A stretch of DNA of 64,000 bases from Leptolinea sp964446955. GTDB lineage: Bacteria > Chloroflexota > Anaerolineae > Anaerolineales > Anaerolineaceae. Shown one piece after another: positions 51,913 to 63,377 of the stretch. The stretch is taken from assembly GCA_964446955.1 (NCBI GenBank), contig CAYUQJ010000003.1, forward strand, positions 1 to 64,000. Direction: 5' to 3'. A program made the translations under genes and the position numbers. Position 1 is the stretch's first letter; each line of letters opens with the position of its first letter. The notes under the pieces were generated by a model. It was given only the letters and a program-made list of their open reading frames with translations. It made no database searches and had not been told where the DNA came from.

Positions 51913-54549
51913 TTATTTGTACCGTTTGATCAACTCTTTCACAAACTGCTCTTCTTCATCCCGGTTGGTTATTTGGCCGGCGAGTAATTCCGCTCGCAGG
52001 GTATCCAGAATTGTCCGGTAGACCGGTCCACGGACTACCCCCATTTTTTCAAGGTCGCGGCCGGTAATATTTGGTTTGATGTGTTTCCATTTGGCGCGGT
52101 ATTTTTGGATAACCAGTGTGCCGGGAGAATCCGGTTCAAACGCGAGGATGGCGGTTACGGCTTCTTCTGGTATCGTGTCCAGTATCCTGACTGCTTCTGG
52201 AATGTCCATTTTGGGTAAATCATCCAGATGACTTGTTAATTCGGCCGCCGATTCCAAAACGCTGACCACACCTGAGGGTAATTTCAGCCGTTCTATCGCA
52301 GTACCTCTTTGTTCCTCATCAATCCTGTGAAAAAGGGTTAACCAGAGATAGATCGGTTGACGAAGCGTCTGGTTTTGCAAAGGTCCGCTTTCAAAAAGGC
52401 TTTTCCAATCCCGGTTCTGTTCTTTACCCCAGTGAAAGCCTGGAATAATCGCGTCAAACAAATTGAGTTCTTCCAGACGTCGGAATACATTGACAGGTGA
52501 ATTTTCCTGAAAGATCAGGTTAAATTCATGCCTGATCCTGTCGCCGGAAACCTGGCGCATAAGATCGTGGGCTTCTTTGATTAACTCGAGTGTGCGGGTC
52601 TCGATATGAAACTGGAACCGTTGTTCAAAACGGGCAGCCCGGAGCATTCGGGTTGGGTCATCTACAAAGGAGAGGGAATGTAAAACGCGTATGCGTTTTT
52701 GCCGCAAATCAGACAGACCACCCCAGAAATCATACAACTCACCGTGATGCCGGCCATTTAACCTGAGGGCCATGGTGTTGATGGTGAAATCACGGCGGTG
52801 AAGGTCCAATTTGATGCTGCTATGCTCCACTGTTGGAAGAGCGGTTGGGTATTCATAAAATTCAGTCCGCGCGCTGATGAAATCCAGCGATTCGGGAAGG
52901 TCATTTATATCGAAATTCGGTTCAGTTTTGTGATGGTCAGCCAGTTTTGAAGAAATATCCCTGATCTGCCATTTGGCCGTTCCGAAGCGATTGTGACTTA
53001 CGACCCGCCCACCAAATTGATGACTGAGGCTGTGCGCGAGATAGATCGCATCACCTTCCACTACAACATCGAAATCTTCACAGGGGCGTCCGAGAAGCAG
53101 ATCTCTCACAAAACCACCAACGATATAGATCGGCAGATATTTTTTCTCAGCGGCTTCCATGATGATCTGGATCAGCGTCATACGAGCCGGAGACAATGAT
53201 TCTTCCAACTTGCGGGATAGGTTGATATGTCCCGGAAGGCTGGATTCTCCCTGGCGAAGAGTTTTTAATAGATCAGTTCGGGTAACAATGCCAATAACCT
53301 GTTTGTGATCCGGGTCGACCACAGGGATTTGTCCCCATCCCGTGGATGTCATTACATCTTGAAGGTGTTCGATCGGGTCGTCCGGGAAGACAGTCACTTC
53401 ACCCGCGTCCATCAGACTGGATGTGGGCAGGTTGAGGCGGTGTGAGATCGCACGGTCGACAGCCCGGCGAGTCAATAAACCAACCACGCGACCTTTATCC
53501 ACCACCGGGTAGCCCTCATATCCATAACGTTGCATCAAATTTAGTGCTTCTTCCGTTGATGTGGAGGGTGAAATTAGCAATGGTTGGCGTGACATGATCT
53601 TGCGCACCCGAATTGAAGGCTGAATCATGGATGGCAGGATCTCTTTAAGGCGGGTGGCTGATTCTTCCATCAGTTGATTCAAGGATTCGGGATTTGCATC
53701 ACCCGATGGGTGGATCAGGGCCGCGCTGGCCCGCTCGTGTCCACCTCCACCGAATTCACGGGCGATGCGTGCCACATCGATTCTGTCATTTGTCGAACGC
53801 GCGATCATGCGCACACCATCACGTGTTGTAGCCAGAACAAACAGGGCGTCAGGATCCAGCAGGTCGCGTAGCTTGTGAACAATGGTCGATATCTCTTCAT
53901 TCATGAATTCCGCGTGACCGGTGGCGATGACGACCGTGTATCCATGAACCCGATGGGAACTGGCCGTCTCCAGCAACCTATCATATAAGATGCGTTGATC
54001 GGGGGACAGGGGAGGATTTAAGAAATTTGCTGCGATCTTTAAACTGGCTCCCTGATCAAGAAGAAAGGCAGACGCGCGTATATCCCTTGATGTTGTGGAG
54101 GCGTAAGTCAATGAACCGGTATCCTCATATATGCCTAACAACAACAGGGTAGCCTGTACCGGGTTCAGGGAATTGTGGTGCTCATGCAGATGTTCAACAA
54201 AGAGTGTGGTGCAGGCGCCTGTTTTGTCCAACGAGAATTGCCAGTCGGGATACGTATCCATCCGGTGTTGATGGTGATCAATTACCCGGATGCTGGTATT
54301 TCGTTTCATTCCTTTTACCGTTACCAGCGATTGTGTATCCACAAGAAGAATGGTTCTAATGGGTTCACCGGTAAGGTCCTGTTGTTCAATAAAGGGCAAT
54401 TCAGTGCCGTACAGGTTCAGAAAGGCACGCACATTCCGGTTGAGGCGTGGCGGAAGCACCGGTGTGAAGTTCTCATGTGTGAGCGATGCGCCAAGTTGGG
54501 AAGCTATGGCGTCAAAATCAGCCTGGTCGTGGGTGAGTATTAACTGCAT
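51913..54549 (-). CDS. DHH phosphoesterase - CBS pair - tRNA nucleotidyltransferase fusion
   Basis: An 878-residue multi-domain protein. An N-terminal DHH/DHHA1 phosphoesterase (HDQADFDA near residue 8, DHHQHR near 91, GGGGHERAS near 271) is followed by two CBS domains (about residues 310-440). A class II nucleotidyltransferase domain (GGFVRDLLLGR near 478, with the DFDVV acids) and the tRNA-binding part (DPTRMLRAARFEQRF near 628) complete it. This architecture is known for A- or CC-adding enzymes. The substrate split (CCA, CC or A only) cannot be told. ATG 54549 was preferred to a TTG six codons earlier. Confidence 0.88.
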   Translation of the reverse strand: MQLILTHDQADFDAIASQLGASLTHENFTPVLPPRLNRNVRAFLNLYGTELPFIEQQDLTGEPIRTILLVDTQSLVTVKGMKRNTSIRVIDHHQHRMDTYPDWQFSLDKTGACTTLFVEHLHEHHNSLNPVQATLLLLGIYEDTGSLTYASTTSRDIRASAFLLDQGASLKIAANFLNPPLSPDQRILYDRLLETASSHRVHGYTVVIATGHAEFMNEEISTIVHKLRDLLDPDALFVLATTRDGVRMIARSTNDRIDVARIAREFGGGGHERASAALIHPSGDANPESLNQLMEESATRLKEILPSMIQPSIRVRKIMSRQPLLISPSTSTEEALNLMQRYGYEGYPVVDKGRVVGLLTRRAVDRAISHRLNLPTSSLMDAGEVTVFPDDPIEHLQDVMTSTGWGQIPVVDPDHKQVIGIVTRTDLLKTLRQGESSLPGHINLSRKLEESLSPARMTLIQIIMEAAEKKYLPIYIVGGFVRDLLLGRPCEDFDVVVEGDAIYLAHSLSHQFGGRVVSHNRFGTAKWQIRDISSKLADHHKTEPNFDINDLPESLDFISARTEFYEYPTALPTVEHSSIKLDLHRRDFTINTMALRLNGRHHGELYDFWGGLSDLRQKRIRVLHSLSFVDDPTRMLRAARFEQRFQFHIETRTLELIKEAHDLMRQVSGDRIRHEFNLIFQENSPVNVFRRLEELNLFDAIIPGFHWGKEQNRDWKSLFESGPLQNQTLRQPIYLWLTLFHRIDEEQRGTAIERLKLPSGVVSVLESAAELTSHLDDLPKMDIPEAVRILDTIPEEAVTAILAFEPDSPGTLVIQKYRAKWKHIKPNITGRDLEKMGVVRGPVYRTILDTLRAELLAGQITNRDEEEQFVKELIKRYK

Positions 54550-54734
54550 GTCTGTATTGTATGCCAAAAATGTCCGTCATTGTTGTTCGCTGCTTACAGA
54601 CAACCATTGACAGATTATTCCTTTCGTTTGATTTACCCACTAAAATTGAAGAATGGCATTATCGGAAACTTGATCTGTATAAAACGGATCAGAATTTCCC
54701 AGGATATTTTTCAGGTTCGTTTTTTGAGGTTTGT

Positions 54735-55583
54735 ATGTCGCATAATAGATCTTTACTGGCCGTTCTGGCACATCCGGATGATGAAAGCTTTGGTACTGGG
54801 GGAACACTGGCCTTGTATGCCAGTCAGGGTGTAGATGTTTACCTTGTCTGTGCGACCCGCGGTGAAGTGGGTGAAATGCCGAAGGAAATGATGGACGGTT
54901 TCCAAACCGTTGGAGAGAAACGGGAGGCAGAATTACGATGCGCAGCCCAAAAACTGGGAATTCAATCGATCTTTTTTCTAGGGTATCGCGATTCTGGGAT
55001 GCCCGGAACGCCTGATAATTCCCATCCACTGGCATTGGCCGCGCAACCGGTAGAAAATGTCGCCCGGGATGTGACGCGTTATATTCGAATGTTAAAACCC
55101 GATGTGTTGATCACATTCGATCCCATAGGCGGTTATTACCACCCTGATCACATTGCCATACACAAGGCAACGGTGAAAGCTTTTGAACTGGCTGCTGATC
55201 CGGAATTTGACCTGGATGATTTGGAGCCATTCAAACCGCAACGGTTATATTTTCAAACCATGCCGCGGACTTTCCTGCGTTTGGCTGTACACCTGTACCG
55301 GTTGTTGGGGAAGAATCCCCGTAAATTTGGCGCCAATCAGGATATAGATATGGTAGCCATATCAGAAGTGGATTTCCCCATATCCACAAGAATTAATTGC
55401 CGTAAAGTTGCACATATCCGTGACGCGGCTGCCGCCTGCCATGCCAGTCAGGGTGGAACCAGCATGGTTAAGGGACCCGTTGGATGGATCCGGAAACAGT
55501 TCGGTTCTGTTGAGGAATACATGAGAGCTATTCCCCCAATATCACCGGGAGAAAAAGAAGCAGATCTATTTCAAGGTCTGTAA
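54735..55583 (+). CDS. PIG-L/LmbE-family deacetylase
   Basis: A 282-residue zinc-dependent N-deacetylase. The metal motif AHPDDE lies at residues 12-17, and HPDHIAIH near residue 135 supplies the third ligand. Family members remove acetyl from GlcNAc-type groups in GPI, mycothiol and bacillithiol synthesis or antibiotic pathways. The substrate is not clear. ATG 54735 follows GAGGT; the frame continues 58 codons upstream without a family match. It converges with the MerR-like gene with an 8-base gap. Confidence 0.88.
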   Translation: MSHNRSLLAVLAHPDDESFGTGGTLALYASQGVDVYLVCATRGEVGEMPKEMMDGFQTVGEKREAELRCAAQKLGIQSIFFLGYRDSGMPGTPDNSHPLALAAQPVENVARDVTRYIRMLKPDVLITFDPIGGYYHPDHIAIHKATVKAFELAADPEFDLDDLEPFKPQRLYFQTMPRTFLRLAVHLYRLLGKNPRKFGANQDIDMVAISEVDFPISTRINCRKVAHIRDAAAACHASQGGTSMVKGPVGWIRKQFGSVEEYMRAIPPISPGEKEADLFQGL

Positions 55584-55591
55584 TTGCCTTT

Positions 55592-56461
55592 TTATAGATC
55601 GAACTCCGCGCCTACACCGAACCCCGGACGAGACACATCCCGGTTGAAATCCGGATCATTCAGATCTCCGGTAAAGAATTGGATCTCTACTTTCACAGAT
55701 CTCGTCGAATCTGAATATCCGGAGACGGTCCCATCAAGCCAGACCTCACGGGATGGCGATTGGACAGCCAGGTTGTACTTATTCAGGTGATCCATGATCT
55801 TTTTATAGCCCATCCAAATCCCGTCGATGGGACCTTCATATTCCACAGTAACAGCCCGCGTTCCTTTCAGGGTGCGGAAATCAATTCCGGATGCCGGAAA
55901 TTTGTTTTTTATGGGAACGCAGCATTCCTGATCTGTTTCATCCTTGTACTGATGGTCGTCATGGAATAATAGCAGCGGTTGTCCATTGGACTCTGCCCCG
56001 CATGTTTGCAAGAGTTGTTGCATGCGGCCTTCTGCTTCCGGTCGAGTTCCCGTAAACCTTTGACAGGCCGCGAAAACATCCGGCAACACTTCTATTTCCA
56101 GGTTCCCGACCTTGCGATGTTCCGGTTTGTGGTTATTAAGAAATCCACGGGCTTGTTCCCTGGTTATTCCAGCCTTTTCCCAGTTGTAGTTTTGATCGTC
56201 AATGGCAGTTTGTAGATGTTTGACCAGGTTATAAGGATTTTTATGTTTTCCACATAGTTTCTTGAGAGAATCTTGTGAAACGTTGGTTTTAAGAAGGCGG
56301 TTGACAATTTCAACCCGATATAAGCAAACCTCATCATAATACCTGCGGTTCGTAAATTTATCTATTCGGGTGGGTGTGACAAGCCCTTCCTTGTGATACT
56401 GGTTTAATATAAATCCGCTTGTTCGTGTGATTTTTGAAAGGTCTCCGATTGAATACTCCAT
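55592..56461 (-). CDS. MerR/GyrI-type regulator, divergent copy
   Basis: A 289-residue protein with a MerR-like N-terminal part (EYSIGDLSKITRT) and a C-terminal GyrI/AraC effector-type domain. The recognition-helix region reads SGFILNQYHKEGLVTP where the paralogue has GIKTLRYYHEIGLLIP, so the key TLRYY part of the MerR fold is changed. The effector domain is intact (LFHDDHQY, GTRAVTVEYEGPIDGIWMGY). DNA binding may be lost or altered. It lies 128 bases downstream of the paralogue on the same strand. Confidence 0.75.
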   Translation of the reverse strand: MEYSIGDLSKITRTSGFILNQYHKEGLVTPTRIDKFTNRRYYDEVCLYRVEIVNRLLKTNVSQDSLKKLCGKHKNPYNLVKHLQTAIDDQNYNWEKAGITREQARGFLNNHKPEHRKVGNLEIEVLPDVFAACQRFTGTRPEAEGRMQQLLQTCGAESNGQPLLLFHDDHQYKDETDQECCVPIKNKFPASGIDFRTLKGTRAVTVEYEGPIDGIWMGYKKIMDHLNKYNLAVQSPSREVWLDGTVSGYSDSTRSVKVEIQFFTGDLNDPDFNRDVSRPGFGVGAEFDL

Positions 56462-56589
56462 CAGTCTCTCCGGTTAGCTGGTCTATGGATAAAACGCCGA
56501 GAATTATATTCATGTATCACAAATTTTATTTTACGCGAAACGGAAAAAGTTGAAAACAACAATGCAAAATAATCTCATCCTATCGTAGA

Positions 56590-57447
56590 TCAGGCATGAA
56601 TGTTAAATGAGGCTTTTGTCCGGATCGTCTTCGAAATCGGATCTTCATCTTCTTTTAGGATGAACTGGATCTCGGTGAGGTAGTTTTCGGGATCTCCTGG
56701 TAAAAAGTTTCCCTTTCCCCGTAAATAGATCTCCCTCGTTGGCGGAAGGATGGGGAAATCCCGTTTGTTTAAGTAATCAACAATTTTTTGATAGGCTTTC
56801 CAGATTGATGAATAATCACCCTCATGTGTTATGGAAATCATCCGGCCGCCTTTAAGCGTGTGATAGTTGATTCCGGCAGCGGGCATCTTTTTTCGGATTG
56901 GCAGGCAGCATTCAATGTTCATCGTTTCTTCCGCGTGGTGTTCATCATGGTACAGACAAAAGGCAGGTCCATTAACCACTGTACTAAAAATCCCACTTAA
57001 CCTTGTCATGTATTCATCGATATCGGAATATTTACCTTTGAATTGGATGGAAGCTATGAACTGGTTTGGTACTTCTTTAATTTGGGGCTCACCTATTGGT
57101 ACTGGAACAATCGCTTTCAAGCGTAAAAAGGAGTCTATCTTATCCCGAATTTCCCGATACTCCTCGATTTTGCTGGATACATCCGCCAACCGTGATTGCA
57201 TGAACTCAACCAGGTCCTGATCTTCTTTGTAGTTTTGCAAAATTTCTTTGATAGTCTCCAGTGAAAATCCCAATTCCTTAAAACGGTTGATGGTTTCAAC
57301 CCGGCTCAGGCATTTCTCTTCGTAATACCGGTATGATGTAAATTTATCAATCCGTGATGGGATGAGAAGGCCGATCTCATGGTAGTACCGTAAAGTTTTT
57401 ATTCCTAACCGGGATATCTTTGAAAAATCACCAATCGAATACTCCAC
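56590..57447 (-). CDS. MerR-family regulator with GyrI-like effector domain
   Basis: A 285-residue BmrR-like regulator. The N-terminal winged helix has EYSIGDFSKISRLGIKTLRYY and DKFTSYRYYEE. A coiled coil spans about residues 75-105. The C-terminal GyrI-like domain binds small hydrophobic ligands in relatives. The start is the GTG at 57447, with AAGGAGAGG just upstream. An in-frame TTG at 57462 would place this site inside the gene, and the paralogue starts at the same point (MEYSIGD). Confidence 0.84.
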   Translation of the reverse strand: MEYSIGDFSKISRLGIKTLRYYHEIGLLIPSRIDKFTSYRYYEEKCLSRVETINRFKELGFSLETIKEILQNYKEDQDLVEFMQSRLADVSSKIEEYREIRDKIDSFLRLKAIVPVPIGEPQIKEVPNQFIASIQFKGKYSDIDEYMTRLSGIFSTVVNGPAFCLYHDEHHAEETMNIECCLPIRKKMPAAGINYHTLKGGRMISITHEGDYSSIWKAYQKIVDYLNKRDFPILPPTREIYLRGKGNFLPGDPENYLTEIQFILKEDEDPISKTIRTKASFNIHA

Positions 57448-57524
57448 AATCCTCTCCTTCAATTGATCTTCTACTACTATTTTGCTGATTTTTTCACCTT
57501 AAATCAATATCTTATATAAATCGA

Positions 57525-57556
57525 ATAGATCCGTTTGGTAAGTCAAACGGATCTAT
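57525..57556. repeat. 13-pair inverted repeat between the BtrH-like and MerR genes
   Basis: ATAGATCCGTTTG (57525-57537) and CAAACGGATCTAT (57544-57556) are perfect complements around a 6-base loop. There is no T-run after it on the minus strand. It is about 80 bases upstream of the MerR-type start and just after the BtrH-like stop. It may be a terminator of the latter or an operator for the former. Confidence 0.55.
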
Positions 57557-57579
57557 CAAAATCGATAACCATCAACATT

Positions 57580-58629
57580 TTATAACAGGAGCTTGAACGC
57601 TCTTTCTTCTTTTTCGCCGATGGCTTTAACCAACGTTACCGCCTTCCGTGTATCCATCGAATTGGAAAGAATTTGGTCAACTATACATTCTGTTAATTGT
57701 CCAATCAGATTTCCGCTTTCGATAAAGACTTCAGCCGCGGCATTCCAGGACGGCTCTTTGAAGTCCTTTGATAAATTGATCAGCTCTGAGGCAAATCTGT
57801 CGCGTACAGCCTGATGTGGATCGTTGATCGCAGATGGTTGAGGTAGAAGTTGATGAGGAGGTAAAGGGACAATACTGCAGGTAAAAGTCACAAAGTCATT
57901 CAAGCATCTTTTCAACAGGGTGGGAGAAAGGTCCCGTCCCCAATTTCCCATATCAGCGGCAAGCTTATGCAAACCCTGAATACCCATAAAACTTACCGGC
58001 GGTTGAAGTATATGTGCAGCTTTTTTCTTCAGACCTTTACGGGCAATCTCTTCCAGCGGTGCTATCCGGCTGTTGAACTCGACAACACAATAGCTGTTCT
58101 TTTTGCCCTGGCCGGGATTGTTCACATTCCAGGCTTCTCTCAGATCTGTAAGGGGGATTGTTTGCACATCAACCATGCCGTTATCATGGACGTAGGCTTC
58201 CTGCCGATCATGGTTGTATCCGACCAACAGGATGTAATGCTGCGGGATGTGTAAGCGGTGATAGAAACGGGGATAATAAGGCAAATGGAACATATCAACG
58301 AGCCCGAGGATTACTGGATATCCCTGATCAATTGCTTCGCGGACATGATTCCATGCCACGCTGAATGATTGGTTTTCGTAAAAATTCCACCGGTATCCGA
58401 TAATATCGCCGAGAAGTTCATGCTGGGGACGTCCGGTTCCATTGCCCCAGAATACCATCCGCGGTGTCGGGGCATTCTTTTGTCTGATGTACAGGAACCC
58501 CATCATACTTAAATCCATCAAGAAAAATCCGGGTAGTTGATGCCCGGTTTTCCATTCGTACATATCTTCCAACCCATTGATGGGGCAGGAGTAGTCGAGT
58601 ATCTTGTGTGGTAATTGCAGGCAGGTCAT
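57580..58629 (-). CDS. BtrH-like (butirosin biosynthesis H family) protein
   Basis: A 349-residue protein matching the BtrH N-terminal domain plus a DUF4872-like part. The cysteine of the acyltransfer-type fold is C15 (LDYSCPINGLEDMYEW). A histidine in QHYILLVGYNHDRQEAYVHDNG and the following D fit a papain-like triad. BtrH transfers an acyl chain from a carrier protein to the aminoglycoside in butirosin synthesis. No other antibiotic gene is nearby, so the role here is open. Confidence 0.75.
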   Translation of the reverse strand: MTCLQLPHKILDYSCPINGLEDMYEWKTGHQLPGFFLMDLSMMGFLYIRQKNAPTPRMVFWGNGTGRPQHELLGDIIGYRWNFYENQSFSVAWNHVREAIDQGYPVILGLVDMFHLPYYPRFYHRLHIPQHYILLVGYNHDRQEAYVHDNGMVDVQTIPLTDLREAWNVNNPGQGKKNSYCVVEFNSRIAPLEEIARKGLKKKAAHILQPPVSFMGIQGLHKLAADMGNWGRDLSPTLLKRCLNDFVTFTCSIVPLPPHQLLPQPSAINDPHQAVRDRFASELINLSKDFKEPSWNAAAEVFIESGNLIGQLTECIVDQILSNSMDTRKAVTLVKAIGEKEERAFKLLL

Positions 58630-58706
58630 GTTTCCTCCATAAATTGTATTTCACTGATCAGCCTGCATAGCATAAGCCTTCCAGTAACAGGAGAGTCAAT
58701 ACTCAA

Positions 58707-58741
58707 AGAACAAACAGCCCGCCTGCCGGGCTGTTTGTTCT
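58707..58741. terminator. Strong hairpin terminator downstream of the thioredoxin gene
   Basis: AGAACAAACAGCCCG (58707-58721) and CGGGCTGTTTGTTCT (58727-58741) form a perfect 15-pair stem with a 5-base loop. It lies between the end of the thioredoxin gene and the start of the BtrH-like gene, and would end the stress operon on the minus strand. The T-run is short. Confidence 0.8.
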
Positions 58742-58801
58742 ACTCTGTTTGATCGTGCTGTGCCACGAGCCTATTAAGGATGTATCGAAAGGTTTTTGTT
58801 C

Positions 58802-59332
58802 CTAAATGGTGTCCGGTTTACCGCCACGCAGCATGGCTTTGAACCTGGGGAAAACCATCCGGAATACCGGACAGCGGTCATAAACCGCGCTGAAGAGGAT
58901 TATTCCGCCAACAGGATACAGGATGTATCCGTATCCCCAAAACATACCAAAGGCGATCAAAGCCAGACCGGCAAGTATGCGGGATATCCTTTGAAATCCG
59001 GTGGGTGGAATGATGATCTCCCCATTTCCAGCGGCAGCGGTAAAAAGGGTTTCGAGTTGAACAGGATTCAACATCCCGGTATGCCGTGATCTTTCTTCTC
59101 CTCCGGAAAGGACCAGAATGGTTGGGATACCAAGAATGTTAAAATCTTTGATAACCTGTTGGTCTTTATCCGCGTTAATTCTGAGAAGATCAACCGTTTC
59201 AGAATGATCTCTGGCAGCTTTTTCCAACGCGGGCGCCATCATTTTGCAGGGTGTGCACCATGGTGCCCAGAATTCAACGATCAAGGGTTTAGTAGAGCCG
59301 CGAGACCGGGATAGTAATTCCTGTTTATTCAT
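58802..59332 (-). CDS. Thioredoxin fused to a DUF2892-like membrane segment
   Basis: A 176-residue protein. The thioredoxin domain (about residues 1-105) has the active site WCTPC with C26 and C29 and the conserved cis-proline in GIPTILVL. The last ~65 residues have two hydrophobic helices and a DRCPVF motif, resembling the neighbouring DUF2892 protein (GFCPLY). The domain should sit on the cytoplasmic face and reduce disulfides. ATG 59332 was chosen because AGAGGA precedes it and thioredoxin homology starts there. Confidence 0.86.
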   Translation of the reverse strand: MNKQELLSRSRGSTKPLIVEFWAPWCTPCKMMAPALEKAARDHSETVDLLRINADKDQQVIKDFNILGIPTILVLSGGEERSRHTGMLNPVQLETLFTAAAGNGEIIIPPTGFQRISRILAGLALIAFGMFWGYGYILYPVGGIILFSAVYDRCPVFRMVFPRFKAMLRGGKPDTI

Positions 59333-59413
59333 ACAATCCTCTTGGTAACTATTGTTAAGGTCTACTGGCAAAGACGTTCCTGAAAAAGAACCATCTTGCC
59401 GGTTGTTTATTAT

Positions 59414-59611
59414 TTATCGATTTGTTTTAATTTTGAAAAGTGTGTACAGCGGGCAAAAACCAATGAGACCGGTAAGCAATGGAATAAACCCAAGAACTTT
59501 CAGAACAGTTCCTGCTGTACCGGTGACGTACCCGCCAAACCCCAGAACAAGCAGCAGCAATCCGACCACAATACGGATACCTCGATCAATTGTCGATTCA
59601 TTTATTGTCAT
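59414..59611 (-). CDS. DUF2892 membrane protein
   Basis: A 65-residue protein with two hydrophobic helices and the motif GFCPLYTLF at the end, typical of the DUF2892 (YgaP-like transmembrane) family. The start ATG 59611 follows GGAGG at good spacing. The function of the family is not known; it often accompanies rhodanese or thioredoxin-type proteins. It lies between the anti-sigma and thioredoxin genes. Confidence 0.82.
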   Translation of the reverse strand: MTINESTIDRGIRIVVGLLLLVLGFGGYVTGTAGTVLKVLGFIPLLTGLIGFCPLYTLFKIKTNR

Positions 59612-59696
59612 TTTTTTCCTCCGTGCAATTGTATTTATATATAGTAGATATAAAATGTCGAAAAAGGTTACAGCACGGATAGATGAAAAGGAATGG

Positions 59697-59936
59697 CTAA
59701 TCCGTATGAGTACGAACAGCTTCCTTGATAGCAGACAACATGGAAGCCCGGTGCTCAGGTGCAATATGCGCTTTGCCTGTCAATTTGTAGGCCTGAATGG
59801 TTTCCCGAAGTGTATGCATGGCTGCGGTGCACTTCGGGCATTCAGCCATGTGTTTTTCTGCCTGCTCAAGCACCTCGATCGGCAATTCACCGTCTATGTA
59901 GTCAGACAGGCAACGGACAATGTCTTTGCAATCCAT
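59697..59936 (-). CDS. Zinc-binding anti-sigma factor (RsrA-like)
   Basis: A 79-residue protein with a zf-HC2-type motif. C3, H29, C33 and C36 give C-x25-H-x3-C-x2-C, the same spacing as C11, H37, C41 and C44 of the redox-sensing RsrA of Streptomyces; an extra cysteine C9 is present. No membrane helix is seen, so it is a soluble anti-sigma factor. It directly follows the ECF sigma gene (14-base gap), the standard pairing. Confidence 0.86.
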   Translation of the reverse strand: MDCKDIVRCLSDYIDGELPIEVLEQAEKHMAECPKCTAAMHTLRETIQAYKLTGKAHIAPEHRASMLSAIKEAVRTHTD

Positions 59937-59950
59937 AATAAGAAACTCCT

Positions 59951-60553
59951 TTACCGCGAACCAGCCAGCCTTTCTGAAAAGTATTCCGAAAGCATTTCCC
60001 GCAGAGCAAACCGGGCGCGATGCAACCGTACTTTTACCGCGGCTTCTGTCAGTCCCAGTACCTCTGCCGTTTGTTCTGTTGATTGATCTTCCATATCTCG
60101 CAGGAAGAAAACGACCCGGTATTTCAGAGGAAGTGATTGTACGGCTTTCTGCAGATAATCGGCGGCTTCACTATCTGCCTGCATCTGCTCCGGGGTCATT
60201 GTCCACTCAATTAATGAGCGGGGAATGGGGATGGAGTTGTCATCCTCCGGCTCATCATCGGGAAGTGGTTCCTCCTGACGGGCACGAAGTCTTCCCAGGG
60301 CGGCATTGTAGGCGATGCGGTACAACCAAGAGCTGATCTTCGACCGGCCTTCAAATGATTCGCGGTGATTGATGGCGGAAATAAATGTTTCCTGCACCAC
60401 ATCTTCGGCTGAAGCCGGATCGCCAAGCAACTGTAAAGCAAGTCTGAATATCGGGTCCGCGTAGGTTTCAAATAGCTCTGTTAATGCCTTGGAAGGATCG
60501 GACGATTGAAATTGTGCCAGCAGCTCTCTTTCTGTTATTGGTTCGTTATTCAT
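59951..60553 (-). CDS. ECF-type RNA polymerase sigma factor
   Basis: A 200-residue sigma-70 family member with regions 2 and 4 only. Region 2 shows LFETYADPIFRLALQLLGDPASAEDVVQETF and the segment SWLYRIAYNAALGRLR. Region 4 (about residues 135-190) contains LPLKYRVVFFLRDMEDQST and the helix-turn-helix LGLTEAAVKVRLHRARFAL. It is followed by its putative anti-sigma factor and preceded, 36 bases upstream, by clpB on the same strand. Confidence 0.92.
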   Translation of the reverse strand: MNNEPITERELLAQFQSSDPSKALTELFETYADPIFRLALQLLGDPASAEDVVQETFISAINHRESFEGRSKISSWLYRIAYNAALGRLRARQEEPLPDDEPEDDNSIPIPRSLIEWTMTPEQMQADSEAADYLQKAVQSLPLKYRVVFFLRDMEDQSTEQTAEVLGLTEAAVKVRLHRARFALREMLSEYFSERLAGSR

Positions 60554-60589
60554 AAGATGTCCGATCCTTATTTTGGTTACATATTGCGT

Positions 60590-63178
<2,589 letters not shown>

Positions 63179-63377
63179 AAGGGAATCTCCCTTCGTATAG
63201 TTTTTCGGTCTAATGTTAATCTTGGTCTATTGGAAAAGTGTCAGAGTTTTATTAGTTTTATATCAATATACCGATTCATGCTTGATCAGAGGTAGACTTT
63301 GAAAAAACGGGGTAATAATTTTCCAATCCTGTGGAATTTGTTACAATATTAAAAATTATATTAAAAAACGGGGTTCT

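Noticed and set aside
54550..54734. N-terminal extension of the PIG-L deacetylase (58 codons upstream)
   Set aside because: The extra residues do not resemble the family, and a ribosome binding site sits before the internal ATG.
59352..60086. Plus-strand reading frame of 244 codons
   Set aside because: It lies opposite the DUF2892, anti-sigma and sigma genes, which have clear family matches; the composition looks like a shadow.
63179..63377. CIRCE (HrcA) operator before clpB
   Set aside because: The inverted repeat TTAGCACTC-N9-GAGTGCTAA or a near match was not found; the region is AT-rich with no clear regulator site.
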